This document shows, in pieces, positions 29,796 through 39,505 of a stretch of DNA of 64,000 nt; position 1 is the first letter of the stretch, and each line of letters begins with the position of its first letter. The translations under genes were made by a program, and so were the position numbers. Under the pieces are notes generated by a model. That model had not been told where the DNA came from. It searched no databases and worked only from the letters and a program-made list of their open reading frames with translations. Where the stretch lies: positions 2,804,954 through 2,868,953 of the forward strand of contig NZ_CP059900.1 of assembly GCF_014126825.1 (NCBI RefSeq), given 5' to 3'. Source of the DNA: Tomitella gaofuii. Lineage in GTDB: Bacteria > Actinomycetota > Actinomycetes > Mycobacteriales > Mycobacteriaceae.

Positions 29796-31958
29796 TCAGC
29801 CGATGCCGGCCTCGTCCATTCCGCGCAGTTCCTTCTTGAGTTCGCCGACCTCGTCGCGCAGCCGTGCGGCCAGCTCGAACTGAAGGTCGCGCGCGGCGGC
29901 CATCATCTGGTCGCTGAGCTGCGCGATGAGATCGGCCAGCTCGGCCCGCGGCATCGACGAGGTGTCGCGGCCCTCGTAGATGCCGGCGCTCACCGCGCGG
30001 CCCGCCTCCCCCTGGGCGCGCCGGCCGCGGCTCGCATTGCGCCCGGAACCGCCCACCTCCACCAGCTGGTCGACGTCGTCGGCCTCCTCGTAGACGCGGT
30101 CGAGGATGTCCGCGATCTGCTTGCGCAGCGGAGTGGGATCGATGCCGTTCTCAGTGTTGTAGGCGATCTGCTTCTCACGACGACGCTCGGTCTCCTCGAT
30201 GGCCTGCGCCATCGAATCGGTGATGCGGTCCGCATACATGTGCACCTCGCCCGAGACGTTGCGCGCCGCACGCCCGATCGTCTGGATGAGGCTGCGGGTA
30301 CTGCGCAGGAAGCCCTCCTTGTCCGCGTCGAGGATCGCCACCAGCGAGACCTCGGGCAGGTCCAGGCCCTCGCGCAGCAGGTTGATGCCCACCAGCACGT
30401 CGTACTCGCCCAGGCGGAGCTCGCGCAACAGCTCCACACGGCGCAGCGTGTCGATGTCCGAGTGCAGGTACCGCACCCGAATGCCGAGCTCGAGCAGGTA
30501 GTCGGTGAGGTCTTCGGCCATCTTCTTGGTCAACGTGGTGACCAGGACGCGCTCGTCGCGGGCCGTACGCTCCCGGACCTGCTCCACGAGGTCGTCGATC
30601 TGGCCGTCCGTAGGCTTGACCACCACCTTGGGATCCACCAGACCCGTCGGCCGGATCACCTGTTCGACGAACTCGCCGCCCGTGCGGCCCATCTCATAGT
30701 CGCCCGGAGTGGCCGACATGTACACCGTCTGCCCCACCCTGTCGGCGAACTCGTCCCAGGTCAGCGGTCGATTGTCGGTGGCCGACGGCAAGCGGAACCC
30801 GAAGTCCACCAGGTTCCGTTTGCGGGACATGTCCCCCTCGTACATGGCGCCGATCTGCGGCACGGTCACGTGCGACTCGTCGATCACCAGCAGGAAATCC
30901 TCGGGGAAATAGTCGAGCAGCGTCGCGGGCGCCGAGCCGGCCGGGCGGCCGTCGATGTGCCGCGAATAGTTCTCGATGCCGGAACAGAACCCGACCTGCC
31001 GGATCATCTCGAGGTCGTAGTTGGTGCGCATCCGCAGCCGCTGCGCCTCGAGGAGCTTGCCGCGGTTCTCCAGGTCCGCCAGGCGCTCCTCGAGCTCCGC
31101 CTCGATATCGCGCACCGCCCGCTCCATGCGCTCCGGGCCGGCCACGTAGTGCGTGGCGGGGAAGATCCGCAACGCGTCGACCTTCTTCACCGCCTCGCCG
31201 GTGAGCGGATTGAGGTAGTAGAGCGCGTCGATCTCGTCGCCGAAGAACTCGATGCGCACCGCCAGCTCCTCGTAGGCGGGGATGATGTCGACCGTGTCGC
31301 CCTTGACCCGGAACGATCCGCGGGTGAACGCCATGTCGTTGCGGGTGTACTGCACGTCCACGAGCAGCCGCAGCAGTTGGTCGCGCGGCACCTCCACACC
31401 CACCTCCAGCGGGACGGAGCGGTCCAGGTAGGACTGCGGCGTGCCCAGGCCGTAGATGCAGGACACGGAGGCGACCACGACGACGTCGCGGCGCGAGAGC
31501 AGGCTCGACGTGGCTGAGTGGCGCAGGCGCTCGACGTCGTCGTTGATGGACGAATCCTTCTCGATGTAGGTGTCCGTCTGCGCGATGTACGCCTCGGGTT
31601 GGTAGTAGTCGTAGTAGGAGACGAAGTACTCCACCGCGTTGTGCGGGAGCATCTCGCGCAGCTCGTTGGCCAGTTGCGCGGCGAGGGTCTTGTTGGGCGC
31701 CATGACCAGCGTGGGCCGCTGCACCTTCTCTATCAGCCAGGCCGCGGTGGCGGACTTGCCCGTGCCCGTGGCACCGAGCAGCACGACGTCGCGCTCTCCC
31801 CCGTCCAGGCGCCCGGAGAGCTCGGCGATGGCCTTCGGCTGGTCGCCGGAGGGCGTGTACTCGCTGACGACCTCGAAATGGCCGTCGGCACGCTCGATCG
31901 ACCCGATGGGACGAAACTCCGACTGCGCGACTACGGGATGTTCCGACGCGAATGCCAT
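29796..31958 (-). CDS. uvrB: Excinuclease ABC subunit B
   Basis: Helicase-like subunit of nucleotide excision repair that loads UvrC. 720 residues with Walker [14 protein letters not shown], the beta-hairpin region [25 protein letters not shown], the DEAD-like motif [13 protein letters not shown], motif [11 protein letters not shown], and the C-terminal UVR motif [22 protein letters not shown] that binds UvrC. A Gly/Arg/Ala-rich linker (about 625-655) precedes the UVR motif. The ATG at 31958 has no ribosome site, and TAGCCT ends six bases upstream, suggesting a leaderless transcript. Confidence 0.98.
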   Translation of the reverse strand: MAFASEHPVVAQSEFRPIGSIERADGHFEVVSEYTPSGDQPKAIAELSGRLDGGERDVVLLGATGTGKSATAAWLIEKVQRPTLVMAPNKTLAAQLANELREMLPHNAVEYFVSYYDYYQPEAYIAQTDTYIEKDSSINDDVERLRHSATSSLLSRRDVVVVASVSCIYGLGTPQSYLDRSVPLEVGVEVPRDQLLRLLVDVQYTRNDMAFTRGSFRVKGDTVDIIPAYEELAVRIEFFGDEIDALYYLNPLTGEAVKKVDALRIFPATHYVAGPERMERAVRDIEAELEERLADLENRGKLLEAQRLRMRTNYDLEMIRQVGFCSGIENYSRHIDGRPAGSAPATLLDYFPEDFLLVIDESHVTVPQIGAMYEGDMSRKRNLVDFGFRLPSATDNRPLTWDEFADRVGQTVYMSATPGDYEMGRTGGEFVEQVIRPTGLVDPKVVVKPTDGQIDDLVEQVRERTARDERVLVTTLTKKMAEDLTDYLLELGIRVRYLHSDIDTLRRVELLRELRLGEYDVLVGINLLREGLDLPEVSLVAILDADKEGFLRSTRSLIQTIGRAARNVSGEVHMYADRITDSMAQAIEETERRREKQIAYNTENGIDPTPLRKQIADILDRVYEEADDVDQLVEVGGSGRNASRGRRAQGEAGRAVSAGIYEGRDTSSMPRAELADLIAQLSDQMMAAARDLQFELAARLRDEVGELKKELRGMDEAGIG

Positions 31959-31964
31959 GCACCC

Positions 31965-31970
31965 AGGCTA
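31965..31970 (-). promoter_or_regulatory. uvrB -10 element (leaderless)
   Basis: On the minus strand TAGCCT ends six bases before the uvrB ATG and no Shine-Dalgarno sequence lies between them. Confidence 0.5.
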
Positions 31971-32072
31971 ACCGCCGGGACCGACAACAACGCCGGGTCG
32001 TGCGCGCCGCCGGTCGGGCGGGTGGCGCACGGGACGAGCGCGTCACCATCCGTCGCAGACCGACACCGGCCG

Positions 32073-33347
32073 TCACCGTCCACGCGCGGCGGTGAGCTCC
32101 TCGATCTCCCGCTCGACCTGACTGCGGCAGCCGAGGGCGTTCCAGTCGCCGGAGTCCGCCTCCTCGCCGAGCCGGTGCAGATCGTCGGCGAGCAGCATCC
32201 GGCCGCCGGTGCGGCCGACGAGGCCGTCGATGCGGTCGTCCAGTGATTCCGCGCGCTGCGCCGCGCTCTCCGCGCGCAGCCCCGCATCGAGCCGCCCCAT
32301 CGCCTCCGCGATGCGGTCGAAGGACACGAGTCTTTCCACGAGCCGGTCCCAGACCGGCCGCAGCGCCCGTGAGCGCGCGTCGATCTCCCCCAGCGCCCGC
32401 CCGCCGGACGCCGCGGACCGGGCCGCCGCCAGTTCACCGGCCAGGCTTTGCAGCTCTGCGGCGTCCCGCGCCAGCTCCACCAGCTCCCGTGCGAGGTCCA
32501 CGCGGCCCCGATGCACCGCGAAAGCCTCCGAGTTCCACGCCTCCGATCGCCGGATGCTGTCGAAGTACCGGCCGCACAAGTACACGAGGGTCTCGTACGA
32601 GTCGTGGAACGACGCGCCCGGCTGCGCGTGCTGCGCCTGCTCCCCCGCACCCGCCCACCGTTCGATGCGCTGCAGCGCGGCCGGCACCGCGGCTGCCGCG
32701 GCGCCGCGCGCGGAGCCCTCGCCCCGGTCGGCGGCGGCCCTGCGGCCGGCCGCCGCATCCCACTTCGCCGCCGCCATGTCCACCAGATCGGTGACCGCCG
32801 CCTGCCCGAAACCGACTATGCGTCCGCGTCCCTGCGACACCGGCGCCGGGGTCCAGCACAGCAGCCCGAACACCTGCTCACGCTGGTCCAGCGTCAGATG
32901 GATGCCCTCGCGACGTTCCCGCCGCACACCGCGAAGCCCGCCCCCGTGCACGATCAGCGACGCCGCCACCCGCGACCGGGTGGCGCCGAGCCGGCGTCGC
33001 AGCAGATCCGCGCGGTGGTTGCGCAGCATCGCGCGCGCCCCGCCCGGCGCCGCCCCGGCGCCCGTATCGCATGCACGCAGCCGTTCCGCATCGTCGCGCA
33101 GCCGGGTGTAATCGCCGATGGCCGGCACCCCGATCCCCGCGCGGGCCCGCACGGTGAGCACCTCGCGCAGCGCGTCACCGGAACGCCCCGCCGCGATGTA
33201 CAGCGCGGCAAGGTCGGACAGATCCGGAACCGGGCCCGGGACCACGGATCGCGCACACCACGTGTGCAGCGCCGCCACCCGTCCGGCCCGCTGCGTGTCC
33301 CCGTCCTGCTGCGGCGCGCCGGGCACCGGCCCTCGGTCCATCGACAT
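32073..33347 (-). CDS. Uncharacterised protein, 424 residues
   Basis: Not recognised. The ATG at 33347 follows GGGAGG, and codon use looks like that of real neighbours. It is soluble-looking, Arg/Ala-rich and probably largely helical, with no signal peptide or membrane segment. Residues about 40-75 (DLSDLAALYIAAGRSGDALREVLTVRARAG) resemble a TPR-like helical pair. A middle part holds GVRRERREGIHLTLDQREQVFGLLCWTPAPVSQGRGRIVGFGQAAVTDLVDMAAAKWDAAAGR. The C-terminal third (about 270-420) is long helices (RVDLARELVELARDAAELQSLAGELAAARSAA), likely coiled coil, ending LADDLHRLGEEADSGDWNALGCRSQVEREIEEL. It lies between uvrB and the divergent DUF402 gene. Two Trp-containing conserved-looking stretches make it a structured protein rather than a spurious frame. 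Confidence 0.75.
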   Translation of the reverse strand: MSMDRGPVPGAPQQDGDTQRAGRVAALHTWCARSVVPGPVPDLSDLAALYIAAGRSGDALREVLTVRARAGIGVPAIGDYTRLRDDAERLRACDTGAGAAPGGARAMLRNHRADLLRRRLGATRSRVAASLIVHGGGLRGVRRERREGIHLTLDQREQVFGLLCWTPAPVSQGRGRIVGFGQAAVTDLVDMAAAKWDAAAGRRAAADRGEGSARGAAAAAVPAALQRIERWAGAGEQAQHAQPGASFHDSYETLVYLCGRYFDSIRRSEAWNSEAFAVHRGRVDLARELVELARDAAELQSLAGELAAARSAASGGRALGEIDARSRALRPVWDRLVERLVSFDRIAEAMGRLDAGLRAESAAQRAESLDDRIDGLVGRTGGRMLLADDLHRLGEEADSGDWNALGCRSQVEREIEELTAARGR

Positions 33348-33456
33348 TCCGCCTCCCGTTCACCGCGTTCCCGTCCAGAATGCCGGAATCGCCGGCGGCG
33401 CGCACCGCGCGGAAGAACCCACCGGGCGGCCGCGGACGTGCGATGCTGATGGTGCC

Positions 33457-33993
33457 ATGAGCGACGCAACCGCCCGAGCCCCGCAGGCCGCCGCACACCC
33501 TCCCAAGCACGAGACCTTCGACCTGCGCGGGCAGACCAATACCGACCCCAAGGGTTTCGTCCGGCCGGTCGACGAGTACCGCGTCGAGGCCTGGGGGCTC
33601 TACATGGCGCGCCCGGCCGACCACGAGCGGTTCCACTACCTGGAATCCTGGCTGCTCCCCGACCTGGGCCTGCGCGCATCGGTCTTCCACTTCACGCCGG
33701 GCAACGAACAGGACCAGGACCACTACGTGGACATCGGCGTGTTCGAGGACCACGGCGGGCGGTGGACGTCCGAGGACCACTATCTGGATCTGGTGGTCCG
33801 GACAGGCATGGGCACCGAGGTGCTCGACGTCGACGAGCTCTTCGACGCCGTCGCCGCCGGTTTCCTCACCGCGCACGCGGCGGAGACCGCGGTGTCGCGG
33901 GCGTTCGCCGCCGTCGACGGCATCGCCGCGCACGGCCACGACCTCACCGCATGGCTCGCGGCGCGGGGAATGCCCATCGCGTTCCGCGATTGA
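33457..33993 (+). CDS. DUF402 domain protein
   Basis: 178-residue soluble protein. The DUF402 fold is recognised by DPKGFVRPVDEYRVEAWGLYMARPADHERFHYLESWLLPDLGLRASVFHF and by DHYLDLVVRTGMGTEVLDVDELFDAVAAGFL. Characterised DUF402/FomD relatives are phosphohydrolases acting on nucleoside or cytidylyl substrates, with acidic metal ligands; the Asp/Glu-rich strand YLDLVV...DVDEL fits. The substrate here is unknown. Located between uvrB and coaE, as the Rv1632c-like gene is in mycobacteria. The ATG at 33457 is the first that keeps the family core and lies in intergenic DNA. Confidence 0.8.
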   Translation: MSDATARAPQAAAHPPKHETFDLRGQTNTDPKGFVRPVDEYRVEAWGLYMARPADHERFHYLESWLLPDLGLRASVFHFTPGNEQDQDHYVDIGVFEDHGGRWTSEDHYLDLVVRTGMGTEVLDVDELFDAVAAGFLTAHAAETAVSRAFAAVDGIAAHGHDLTAWLAARGMPIAFRD

Positions 33994-34041
33994 TCCCGAT
34001 CCGCCGTGGAGGAGCACGGTCCGCCACCGAACGGCTCGCGC

Positions 34042-34944
34042 CTACGTGACGACGTCGACCGTCGCCGCAGCACCGGGGTCCGCGCTGCGGAACCGCGACG
34101 CGCCGGCCGGGACGAGTCCCGCCCCCCGCATCCGCGCCGCCATCGCGTCGGCCGTCACATCACCGGACACCCGCACCGTTGCCGCGACTCCCTCGCCGTC
34201 CGCATGCGCGGCAACCTCCGCCGCGTCGCCGCCGAGCGCCGTCCGCAACCGTTGCGCCAGACGGCGCGCGGCCCCCTCTTCCCCGTCGGGATTCGCGGCG
34301 ACGGCGGCCTCCGGCACGGGCTGCGCCACCTCCCCCGCCGCAAGGTTGCGCGCGAAGGGCACCAGCCGGTGTTCCCACAACCGCCCGACCGCGGGGTCCA
34401 GCGCGCCCGGCCGCCCGGAGTTGTCCAGCCACACGTCGGCCGCCGCACGCCGCTGATCCTCGGTGGCCTGTGCCGCGATACGCGCGCGGGCGTCGGCCTC
34501 GTCCAGCCCGCGGCTGCCGACGAGCCGCGACACGCGGGTCTCCTCGTCGGCGTCGACCACGACCACCAGGTGGAACAACGGACCCATCGCCCCTTCCACC
34601 AACAGCGGAATGTCCTGCACCACAATCGATCCGGCGGGCGCTGCGTCGATACGCTCCTGCGTGCGGGCGCCGATCAGCGGATGCAGGATGGCGTTGAGGC
34701 GCAGCCGGGAGGACTCGTCGGCGAACGCCACCGACGCCAGCGCCGGCCTATCGAGCGTGCCGTCCCCGGCGAGGATCCCGCCGCCGAATTCCGACGCCAG
34801 CTCGGCCAGCCCGGGCGTGCCCGGCTCGACGACCTCGCGGGCGATCGCGTCGGCGTCGATCACCGTCGCGCCCGCGCGCGCCAGCACCTTCGCCACCGTC
34901 GACTTGCCCGCCCCGATACCTCCGGTCAACCCCACTCTCAGCAC
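34042..34944 (-). CDS. coaE: Dephospho-CoA kinase with extra C-terminal domain
   Basis: Last step of coenzyme A synthesis: ATP-dependent phosphorylation of the 3'-OH of dephospho-CoA. The kinase part (1-205) has P-loop GLTGGIGAGKST, substrate motif DADAIAREVVEPGTPG, and LLVEGAMGPLFHLVVVVDADEETRVSRLV. Length is 300 residues against about 200 for stand-alone enzymes. Residues about 225-300 form a short extra module (AARRLAQRLRTALGG...GVAATVRVSGDVTADAMAARMRGAGLV) that ends VDVVT. Mycobacterial CoaE carries a longer GrpB/UPF0157-like C-terminal domain; this one is much shorter and was not matched to it. The GTG at 34944 is chosen for the family N terminus. Downstream of rpsA, separated by that gene's terminator. 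Confidence 0.93.
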   Translation of the reverse strand: MLRVGLTGGIGAGKSTVAKVLARAGATVIDADAIAREVVEPGTPGLAELASEFGGGILAGDGTLDRPALASVAFADESSRLRLNAILHPLIGARTQERIDAAPAGSIVVQDIPLLVEGAMGPLFHLVVVVDADEETRVSRLVGSRGLDEADARARIAAQATEDQRRAAADVWLDNSGRPGALDPAVGRLWEHRLVPFARNLAAGEVAQPVPEAAVAANPDGEEGAARRLAQRLRTALGGDAAEVAAHADGEGVAATVRVSGDVTADAMAARMRGAGLVPAGASRFRSADPGAAATVDVVT

Positions 34945-35005
34945 GCCGTCGAGTCTTCCACACGGCGGGCGCCGACCACCGTGACGGGGCGGCGTCCGCA
35001 CATAG

Positions 35006-35046
35006 GGCAGGGCCCCGGATCCGTCACCCGGATCCGGGGCCCTGCC
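35006..35046 (-). terminator. rpsA terminator hairpin
   Basis: Perfect 18-bp stem (GGCAGGGCCCCGGATCCG paired with its complement) with the loop TCACC, 35 bases after the rpsA stop. There is no T tract. It separates rpsA from coaE, 62 bases further on. Confidence 0.75.
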
Positions 35047-35081
35047 TGCATTCCGCCGGCGTGCGCCGGGGCGTGCGTCGA

Positions 35082-36569
35082 TCAGTTGTTGCCGGCGAGC
35101 TTCTCGCGCAGCGCGGCAAGCTGCTCGTCGCTGGCCAGCGAACCGCCGGACGCGGCCGGAGCCGGGCTGCCCGACGACTGCGACGCGGAGGACGGCGCAC
35201 CGTCGCCCTCGCCGCCCGACGAGTAGCTGCCGCCGCCCGCGGCCTCTTCCGCCGCGTCGGCCGCCATCTTCTCGATCTGCGCGGTGTGCAGACGGTGACG
35301 ACGCTCCGCTTCCTGGTAGCGCGCCTCCCACGCCTGACGCTGCTCGTCGAAGCCCTCGAGCCACTCGTTGGTCTCGGGGTCGAAGCCCTCGGGGAAGATG
35401 TAGTTGCCCTGCTCGTCGTAGCTGTCGGCCATGCCGTAGCGCGACGGGTCGAACTCCTCGGTGTAGTCCTCGTTGGCCTGCTTGAGGCTCAGCGAGATGC
35501 GGCGGCGATCGAGGTCGATGTCGATGACCTTGACCATCGCGTCGTCGCCCACGGACACGACCTGATCCGGGACCTCCACGTGGCGCTCGGCCAGCTCGGA
35601 GATGTGGACGAGGCCCTCGATGCCCTCCTCGACGCGGACGAACGCGCCGAACGGCACCAGCTTGGTGACCTTGCCGGGCACGATCTGGCCGATGGCGTGC
35701 GTGCGCGCGAACTGACGCCACGGGTCTTCCTGGGTGGCCTTGAGCGACAGGGACACACGCTCGCGGTCCATGTCGACGTCGAGCACCTCGACGGTGACCT
35801 CGTCGCCCACCGTGACGACCTCGGACGGGTGGTCGATGTGCTTCCAGGACAGCTCGGAGACGTGCACCAGGCCGTCGACACCGCCGAGGTCGACGAACGC
35901 GCCGAAGTTGACGATGGAGGACACGGTGCCCTTGCGGACCTGCCCCTTCTGCAGCTGGTGCAGGAACTCGCTGCGGACCTCCGACTGGGTCTGCTCCAGC
36001 CAGGCGCGGCGCGACAGGACCACGTTGTTGCGGTTCTTGTCCAGCTCGATGATCTTGGCCTCGATCTCCTTGCCGACGTACGGCTGCAGATCGCGGACGC
36101 GGCGCATCTCCACCAGCGAGGCGGGCAGGAAGCCGCGCAGGCCGATGTCGAGGATCAGGCCGCCCTTGACGACCTCGATAACGGTGCCGGTGACGGCCTC
36201 GTCCTTCTCCTTGAGCTCCTCGATGGTGCCCCAGGCGCGCTCGTACTGGGCGCGCTTCTTCGACAGGATCAGCCGGCCGTCCTTGTCCTCCTTGGTGAGG
36301 ACGAGGGCTTCGACCTCGTCGCCGACGGCGACGACCTCGTTGGGGTCGACGTCGTGCTTGATCGACAGCTCACGCGAGGGGATCACGCCCTCGGTCTTGT
36401 AGCCGATGTCGAGCAGCACCTCGTCGCGGTCGACCTTGACGATGGTGCCCTCGACGATGTCGCCGTCGTTGAAGTACTTGATCGTCTTGTCGACTGCGGC
36501 GAGGAAGTCCTCGGCGGTGCCGATGTCGTTGACGGCGACCTGCGGCGAGGTGGAAGTAGAGGTGGGCAT
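35082..36569 (-). CDS. rpsA: 30S ribosomal protein S1
   Basis: mRNA-binding ribosomal protein. Four S1 (OB-fold) repeats are visible, starting near DGDIVEGTIVKVDRDEVLLDIGYKTEG, DEAVTGTVIEVVKGGLILDIG, GQVRKGTVSSIVNFGAFVDLGGVDGLVHVSELSW and GQIVPGKVTKLVPFGAFVRVEEGIEGLVHISELA. This four-repeat form, 495 residues, is typical of actinobacteria. The C-terminal 110 residues are acidic, Ser/Gly-rich and probably disordered, ending with the helix DEQLAALREKLAG. The ATG at 36569 follows GGAG at 11 bases. The leader carries two tandem hairpins at 36655-36706. Confidence 0.97.
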   Translation of the reverse strand: MPTSTSTSPQVAVNDIGTAEDFLAAVDKTIKYFNDGDIVEGTIVKVDRDEVLLDIGYKTEGVIPSRELSIKHDVDPNEVVAVGDEVEALVLTKEDKDGRLILSKKRAQYERAWGTIEELKEKDEAVTGTVIEVVKGGLILDIGLRGFLPASLVEMRRVRDLQPYVGKEIEAKIIELDKNRNNVVLSRRAWLEQTQSEVRSEFLHQLQKGQVRKGTVSSIVNFGAFVDLGGVDGLVHVSELSWKHIDHPSEVVTVGDEVTVEVLDVDMDRERVSLSLKATQEDPWRQFARTHAIGQIVPGKVTKLVPFGAFVRVEEGIEGLVHISELAERHVEVPDQVVSVGDDAMVKVIDIDLDRRRISLSLKQANEDYTEEFDPSRYGMADSYDEQGNYIFPEGFDPETNEWLEGFDEQRQAWEARYQEAERRHRLHTAQIEKMAADAAEEAAGGGSYSSGGEGDGAPSSASQSSGSPAPAASGGSLASDEQLAALREKLAGNN

Positions 36570-36654
36570 TGGGTGAGTAGCTCCGAAGGGGTGTGTGGTT
36601 GTGTTGGCCGGCCCGCCCTGCAGTGCGGTCCGACGCATCTGTCGGTCAAGTGGC

Positions 36655-36706
36655 ATCCCGGGCGCTGCCGGGACAATGGTATCCCGGGCGTCGCCGGGAC
36701 GATGCT
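36655..36706. repeat. Tandem 26-bp repeat forming two hairpins upstream of rpsA
   Basis: Two adjacent 26-base copies each hold an inverted repeat TCCCGG-n6-CCGGGA. They lie 86-137 bases before the rpsA ATG, in its probable leader, and 101 bases before the divergent methyltransferase start. Both could be leader hairpins or twin binding sites. Confidence 0.75.
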
Positions 36707-36793
36707 GCAGCCGTCGCGCGCGTCCCCCGCGACCCGTTTCCAGGCCCCGCCCGCAGTGGACCAACCGGGGACATGCGCACCGCGCGACATTAC

Positions 36794-36799
36794 TAGAGT
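36794..36799 (+). promoter_or_regulatory. -10 element for leaderless methyltransferase mRNA
   Basis: TAGAGT ends 7 bases before the GTG at 36807. This spacing decides the start of the methyltransferase gene among several in-frame GTG codons. Confidence 0.5.
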
Positions 36800-36806
36800 T
36801 GCGTAC

Positions 36807-37697
36807 GTGCAGGCAAATGTGCATTCGAACGGAGAAGGAAGCGGTGAACCCGACCGGCATCGGGGCGCCGAAGACACGCTGGGTGCAGGTCACGTGGTGC
36901 GCCTCGATCTGGGTTCCCGGGACAGCGAGCGGGCCAGCCGGCTGTGGTGGGACGCCGACGCCGACGACTACCACCGGACCCATGCCGGGTTCCTCGGCGT
37001 GGATGCCGAGGACGGCGATTTCCTCTGGTGCCCCGAAGGGCTGCGCGAGGCGGACGCACAGCTGCTCGGCCCCACCGCGAGCCTGGCCGGGATGCGGATC
37101 CTGGAGGTGGGCTGCGGTTCGGCGCCCTGCGCCCGGTGGCTTGCCGCACAGGGCGCGGACGTGGTGGCGCTGGACCTGTCGATGGCGATGCTGCGCCGCG
37201 GCGCACAGTCGATGGCGGACGGGCGACGGGTGCCGCTGATCCAGGCCGGCGCCGAGCGCCTGCCGGTGCGCGCGCACAGCTTCGACGCGGTGTGCTCGTC
37301 GTTCGGCGCGGTGCCCTTCGTCGCCGATTCCGCGGGCCTGATGCGTGAGGCGGCGCGGGCACTGCGTCCCGGCGGCCGGTGGGTGTTCTCCGTCAACCAC
37401 CCGATGCGCTGGGTGTTCCCCGACGACCCCGGCCCCGTCGGCCTCACCGCGGCGGTGCCGTACTTCGACCGCGCCCCGTACGTGGAGGTCGACGACGACG
37501 GCCGGCCGATCTACGTCGAGCATCACCGGACCATCGGCGACAGGGTCCGCGAGATCACCGCGGCCGGCCTGGTGCTCGAGGACATCGTGGAACCCGAGTG
37601 GCCGGAACACCTCGAACGCGAATGGGGCCAGTGGAGCCCGCTGCGTGGACGCCTCTTTCCCGGCACCGCGATCTTCTGCTGCCGCAAGCCGGAGTGA
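36807..37697 (+). CDS. Class I SAM-dependent methyltransferase
   Basis: 296-residue predicted small-molecule methyltransferase (Methyltransf_11-like). SAM-binding motif I is ILEVGCGSAPCARWLAAQGADVVALDLS; motif II/III is FDAVCSSFGAVPFV and ALRPGGRWVFSVNHPMRWVFPDDPG. The family-specific N-terminal stretch ASRLWWDADADDYHRTHAGFLG is present. Several in-frame GTG codons could start it; 36807 is chosen because a TAGAGT -10 element lies 7 bases upstream. The next candidates are 36819 and one near 36897. Divergent from rpsA and convergent with the ABC importer. Substrate unknown. Confidence 0.85.
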   Translation: MQANVHSNGEGSGEPDRHRGAEDTLGAGHVVRLDLGSRDSERASRLWWDADADDYHRTHAGFLGVDAEDGDFLWCPEGLREADAQLLGPTASLAGMRILEVGCGSAPCARWLAAQGADVVALDLSMAMLRRGAQSMADGRRVPLIQAGAERLPVRAHSFDAVCSSFGAVPFVADSAGLMREAARALRPGGRWVFSVNHPMRWVFPDDPGPVGLTAAVPYFDRAPYVEVDDDGRPIYVEHHRTIGDRVREITAAGLVLEDIVEPEWPEHLEREWGQWSPLRGRLFPGTAIFCCRKPE

Positions 37698-37739
37698 CGC
37701 GGAGCCGGAGAACCACCCCGGCGTCCTCGCCCCGCCCCC

Positions 37740-38558
37740 TCAGAGCAGCTTGGACAAGAACGCCCGGGTGCGCTCGTGCTGCGGGTCTTCGAGCAGCGCG
37801 CGCGGCGGCCCGGATTCCACCACCACTCCCCCGTCCATGAACACCAGGGTGTCCGCGACCTCGCGGGCGAACGCCATCTCGTGCGTCACCACCACCATCG
37901 TCATGCCCTCGGCGGCGAGGTTCTTCATCACCCCGAGGACCTCGCCCACCAGTTCCGGGTCGAGTGCGGACGTGGGTTCGTCGAAGAGCATCAGCTTGGG
38001 CTCCATCGCCAACGCCCGGGCGATGGCCACCCGCTGCTGCTGGCCGCCGGAGAGCTGCGCAGGGTAGGCGTCGGCTTTGGCGGCGAGTCCCACCTGTGCG
38101 AGCAGTGCGGAAGCCCTCTCGACGGCGTCCTTCCTGCGCAGCCTCCGGACCAGCATGGGCGCCTCGATCACGTTCTCCAGCGCGGTGCGGTGCGGGAACA
38201 GGTTGAAGTGCTGGAACACCATGCCGATATCGCGACGCTGCCGGGCCGCCTTTTTGGGGTGCAGCTCGTAGAGGCGGCCGCCGCGCTCGCTGTATCCGAC
38301 CAACTCGCCGTCGACGTAGAGACGCCCGGCGTCGACCCTCTCGAGGTGGTTGATGCACCGCAGGAAGGTGGACTTGCCGGAGCCGGACGGACCGATCAGG
38401 CACAGCACCTTTCCCCGCTGCACCTCGAGCGAGACGCCCTTGAGCACCTTGAGAGCCCCGTAGTTCTTGCAGACCTGATCGGCGAGCACCATCGGCGGCG
38501 CCTGCTCGCCGGCGCGCGCAGTCGCCTCTTCCCGCGTGGTCCCCTCGTCGTTCGTCAT
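37740..38558 (-). CDS. Polar amino acid ABC importer, ATP-binding protein
   Basis: GlnQ/HisP-type ATPase, 272 residues. Walker [14 protein letters not shown]-loop [23 protein letters not shown], signature [15 protein letters not shown], Walker [17 protein letters not shown] and H-loop [14 protein letters not shown] are complete. FNLFPH and the [11 protein letters not shown] stretch are characteristic of amino acid importers. An insert of about 14 residues ([16 protein letters not shown]) follows the first half, as in glutamate/ectoine-type systems. It is the last gene of a three-gene operon with permease and binding protein; start and the permease stop overlap by one base. Confidence 0.95.
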   Translation of the reverse strand: MTNDEGTTREEATARAGEQAPPMVLADQVCKNYGALKVLKGVSLEVQRGKVLCLIGPSGSGKSTFLRCINHLERVDAGRLYVDGELVGYSERGGRLYELHPKKAARQRRDIGMVFQHFNLFPHRTALENVIEAPMLVRRLRRKDAVERASALLAQVGLAAKADAYPAQLSGGQQQRVAIARALAMEPKLMLFDEPTSALDPELVGEVLGVMKNLAAEGMTMVVVTHEMAFAREVADTLVFMDGGVVVESGPPRALLEDPQHERTRAFLSKLL

Positions 38559-39505
38559 CAGTGCGCCCCCGTCGCCTCGGCCTGTTCACGCTCGAGCGCC
38601 CTCCGCTGGCGTGCGGTGAGCGTGCGGCTGGCCCCCTTGGAGAAGTACTTCTCCAGGAAGTGCTGCCCGATCATGAGCACGCTCGTGATCGCCAGATACC
38701 ACGTGGCGGCGACGAGCAGCAGCGGGATGGGCTCGAAGATCACCCCGGCGATATCGCGTTGACGGCCGTAGAGCTCGAGCGTGTACGGCACGGCGCTCAC
38801 CAGCGACGTGGTCTTGAGCATGCCGATCAACTCGTTGCCGGTCGGCGGGATGATCACCCGCATCGCCTGCGGCAGCACCGTGCGCCGCATGGTCTGCCAC
38901 CAGGTCATCCCCAGCGCGGTCGAAGCCTCGGTCTGGCCCTCGTTGACCGACGAGATGCCGGCACGGACGATCTCCGCCATGTAGGCCGCCTCGTTGAGCC
39001 CCAGCCCGATGATCGCGAAGACGAACGCCGCATTGAGGTCCTGCAGATCGATGTGCGTGAATTGGTAGACGAACGGGATCCCCAGATCGATCCGCTTGTA
39101 GATGGCCGGGAACAGCCCCCAGAACACCAACTGCACGTATACCGGCGTGCCGCGGAAGAACCACACGAACAACCACGACGAGCCGCGCAGGACCGGGTTG
39201 GGCGAGAGCCGCATCACCGCGAGCGCTACGCCCAGGACGATCGCGAGCAGCATCGACAGGACCGTCAGCTGAACGGTGTTCCACGCCGCGCTGCTGATGC
39301 GTTCGTCGAACAGGTAGCGCCCGTAGGTTCCCCACCCGTACGCCTCGTTGGTGGCGGCGCCGTAGACGAACAGCGCGAACAGCACCACGATGATCACGGC
39401 CGCCGCCCAACGCCCCGGGCGCCGCAGCGGTACGGCGCGGATGGGTGCGGGCTCGGCCGGCGCCACGGTGCGCGCGCCGGGCCGGGATGCGTCGGGACCG
39501 GTCAT
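38558..39505 (-). CDS. Polar amino acid ABC importer, permease
   Basis: Integral membrane subunit of the importer, 315 residues. After a charged N terminus come a first helix ([19 protein letters not shown]), an HEQRO-type domain starting near [28 protein letters not shown], and the coupling loop [55 protein letters not shown], whose EAA motif contacts the ATPase. It ends in a basic Arg-rich tail. The gene overlaps the binding-protein gene by four bases. Presumably a homodimer in the membrane. Confidence 0.95.
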   Translation of the reverse strand: MTGPDASRPGARTVAPAEPAPIRAVPLRRPGRWAAAVIIVVLFALFVYGAATNEAYGWGTYGRYLFDERISSAAWNTVQLTVLSMLLAIVLGVALAVMRLSPNPVLRGSSWLFVWFFRGTPVYVQLVFWGLFPAIYKRIDLGIPFVYQFTHIDLQDLNAAFVFAIIGLGLNEAAYMAEIVRAGISSVNEGQTEASTALGMTWWQTMRRTVLPQAMRVIIPPTGNELIGMLKTTSLVSAVPYTLELYGRQRDIAGVIFEPIPLLLVAATWYLAITSVLMIGQHFLEKYFSKGASRTLTARQRRALEREQAEATGAH

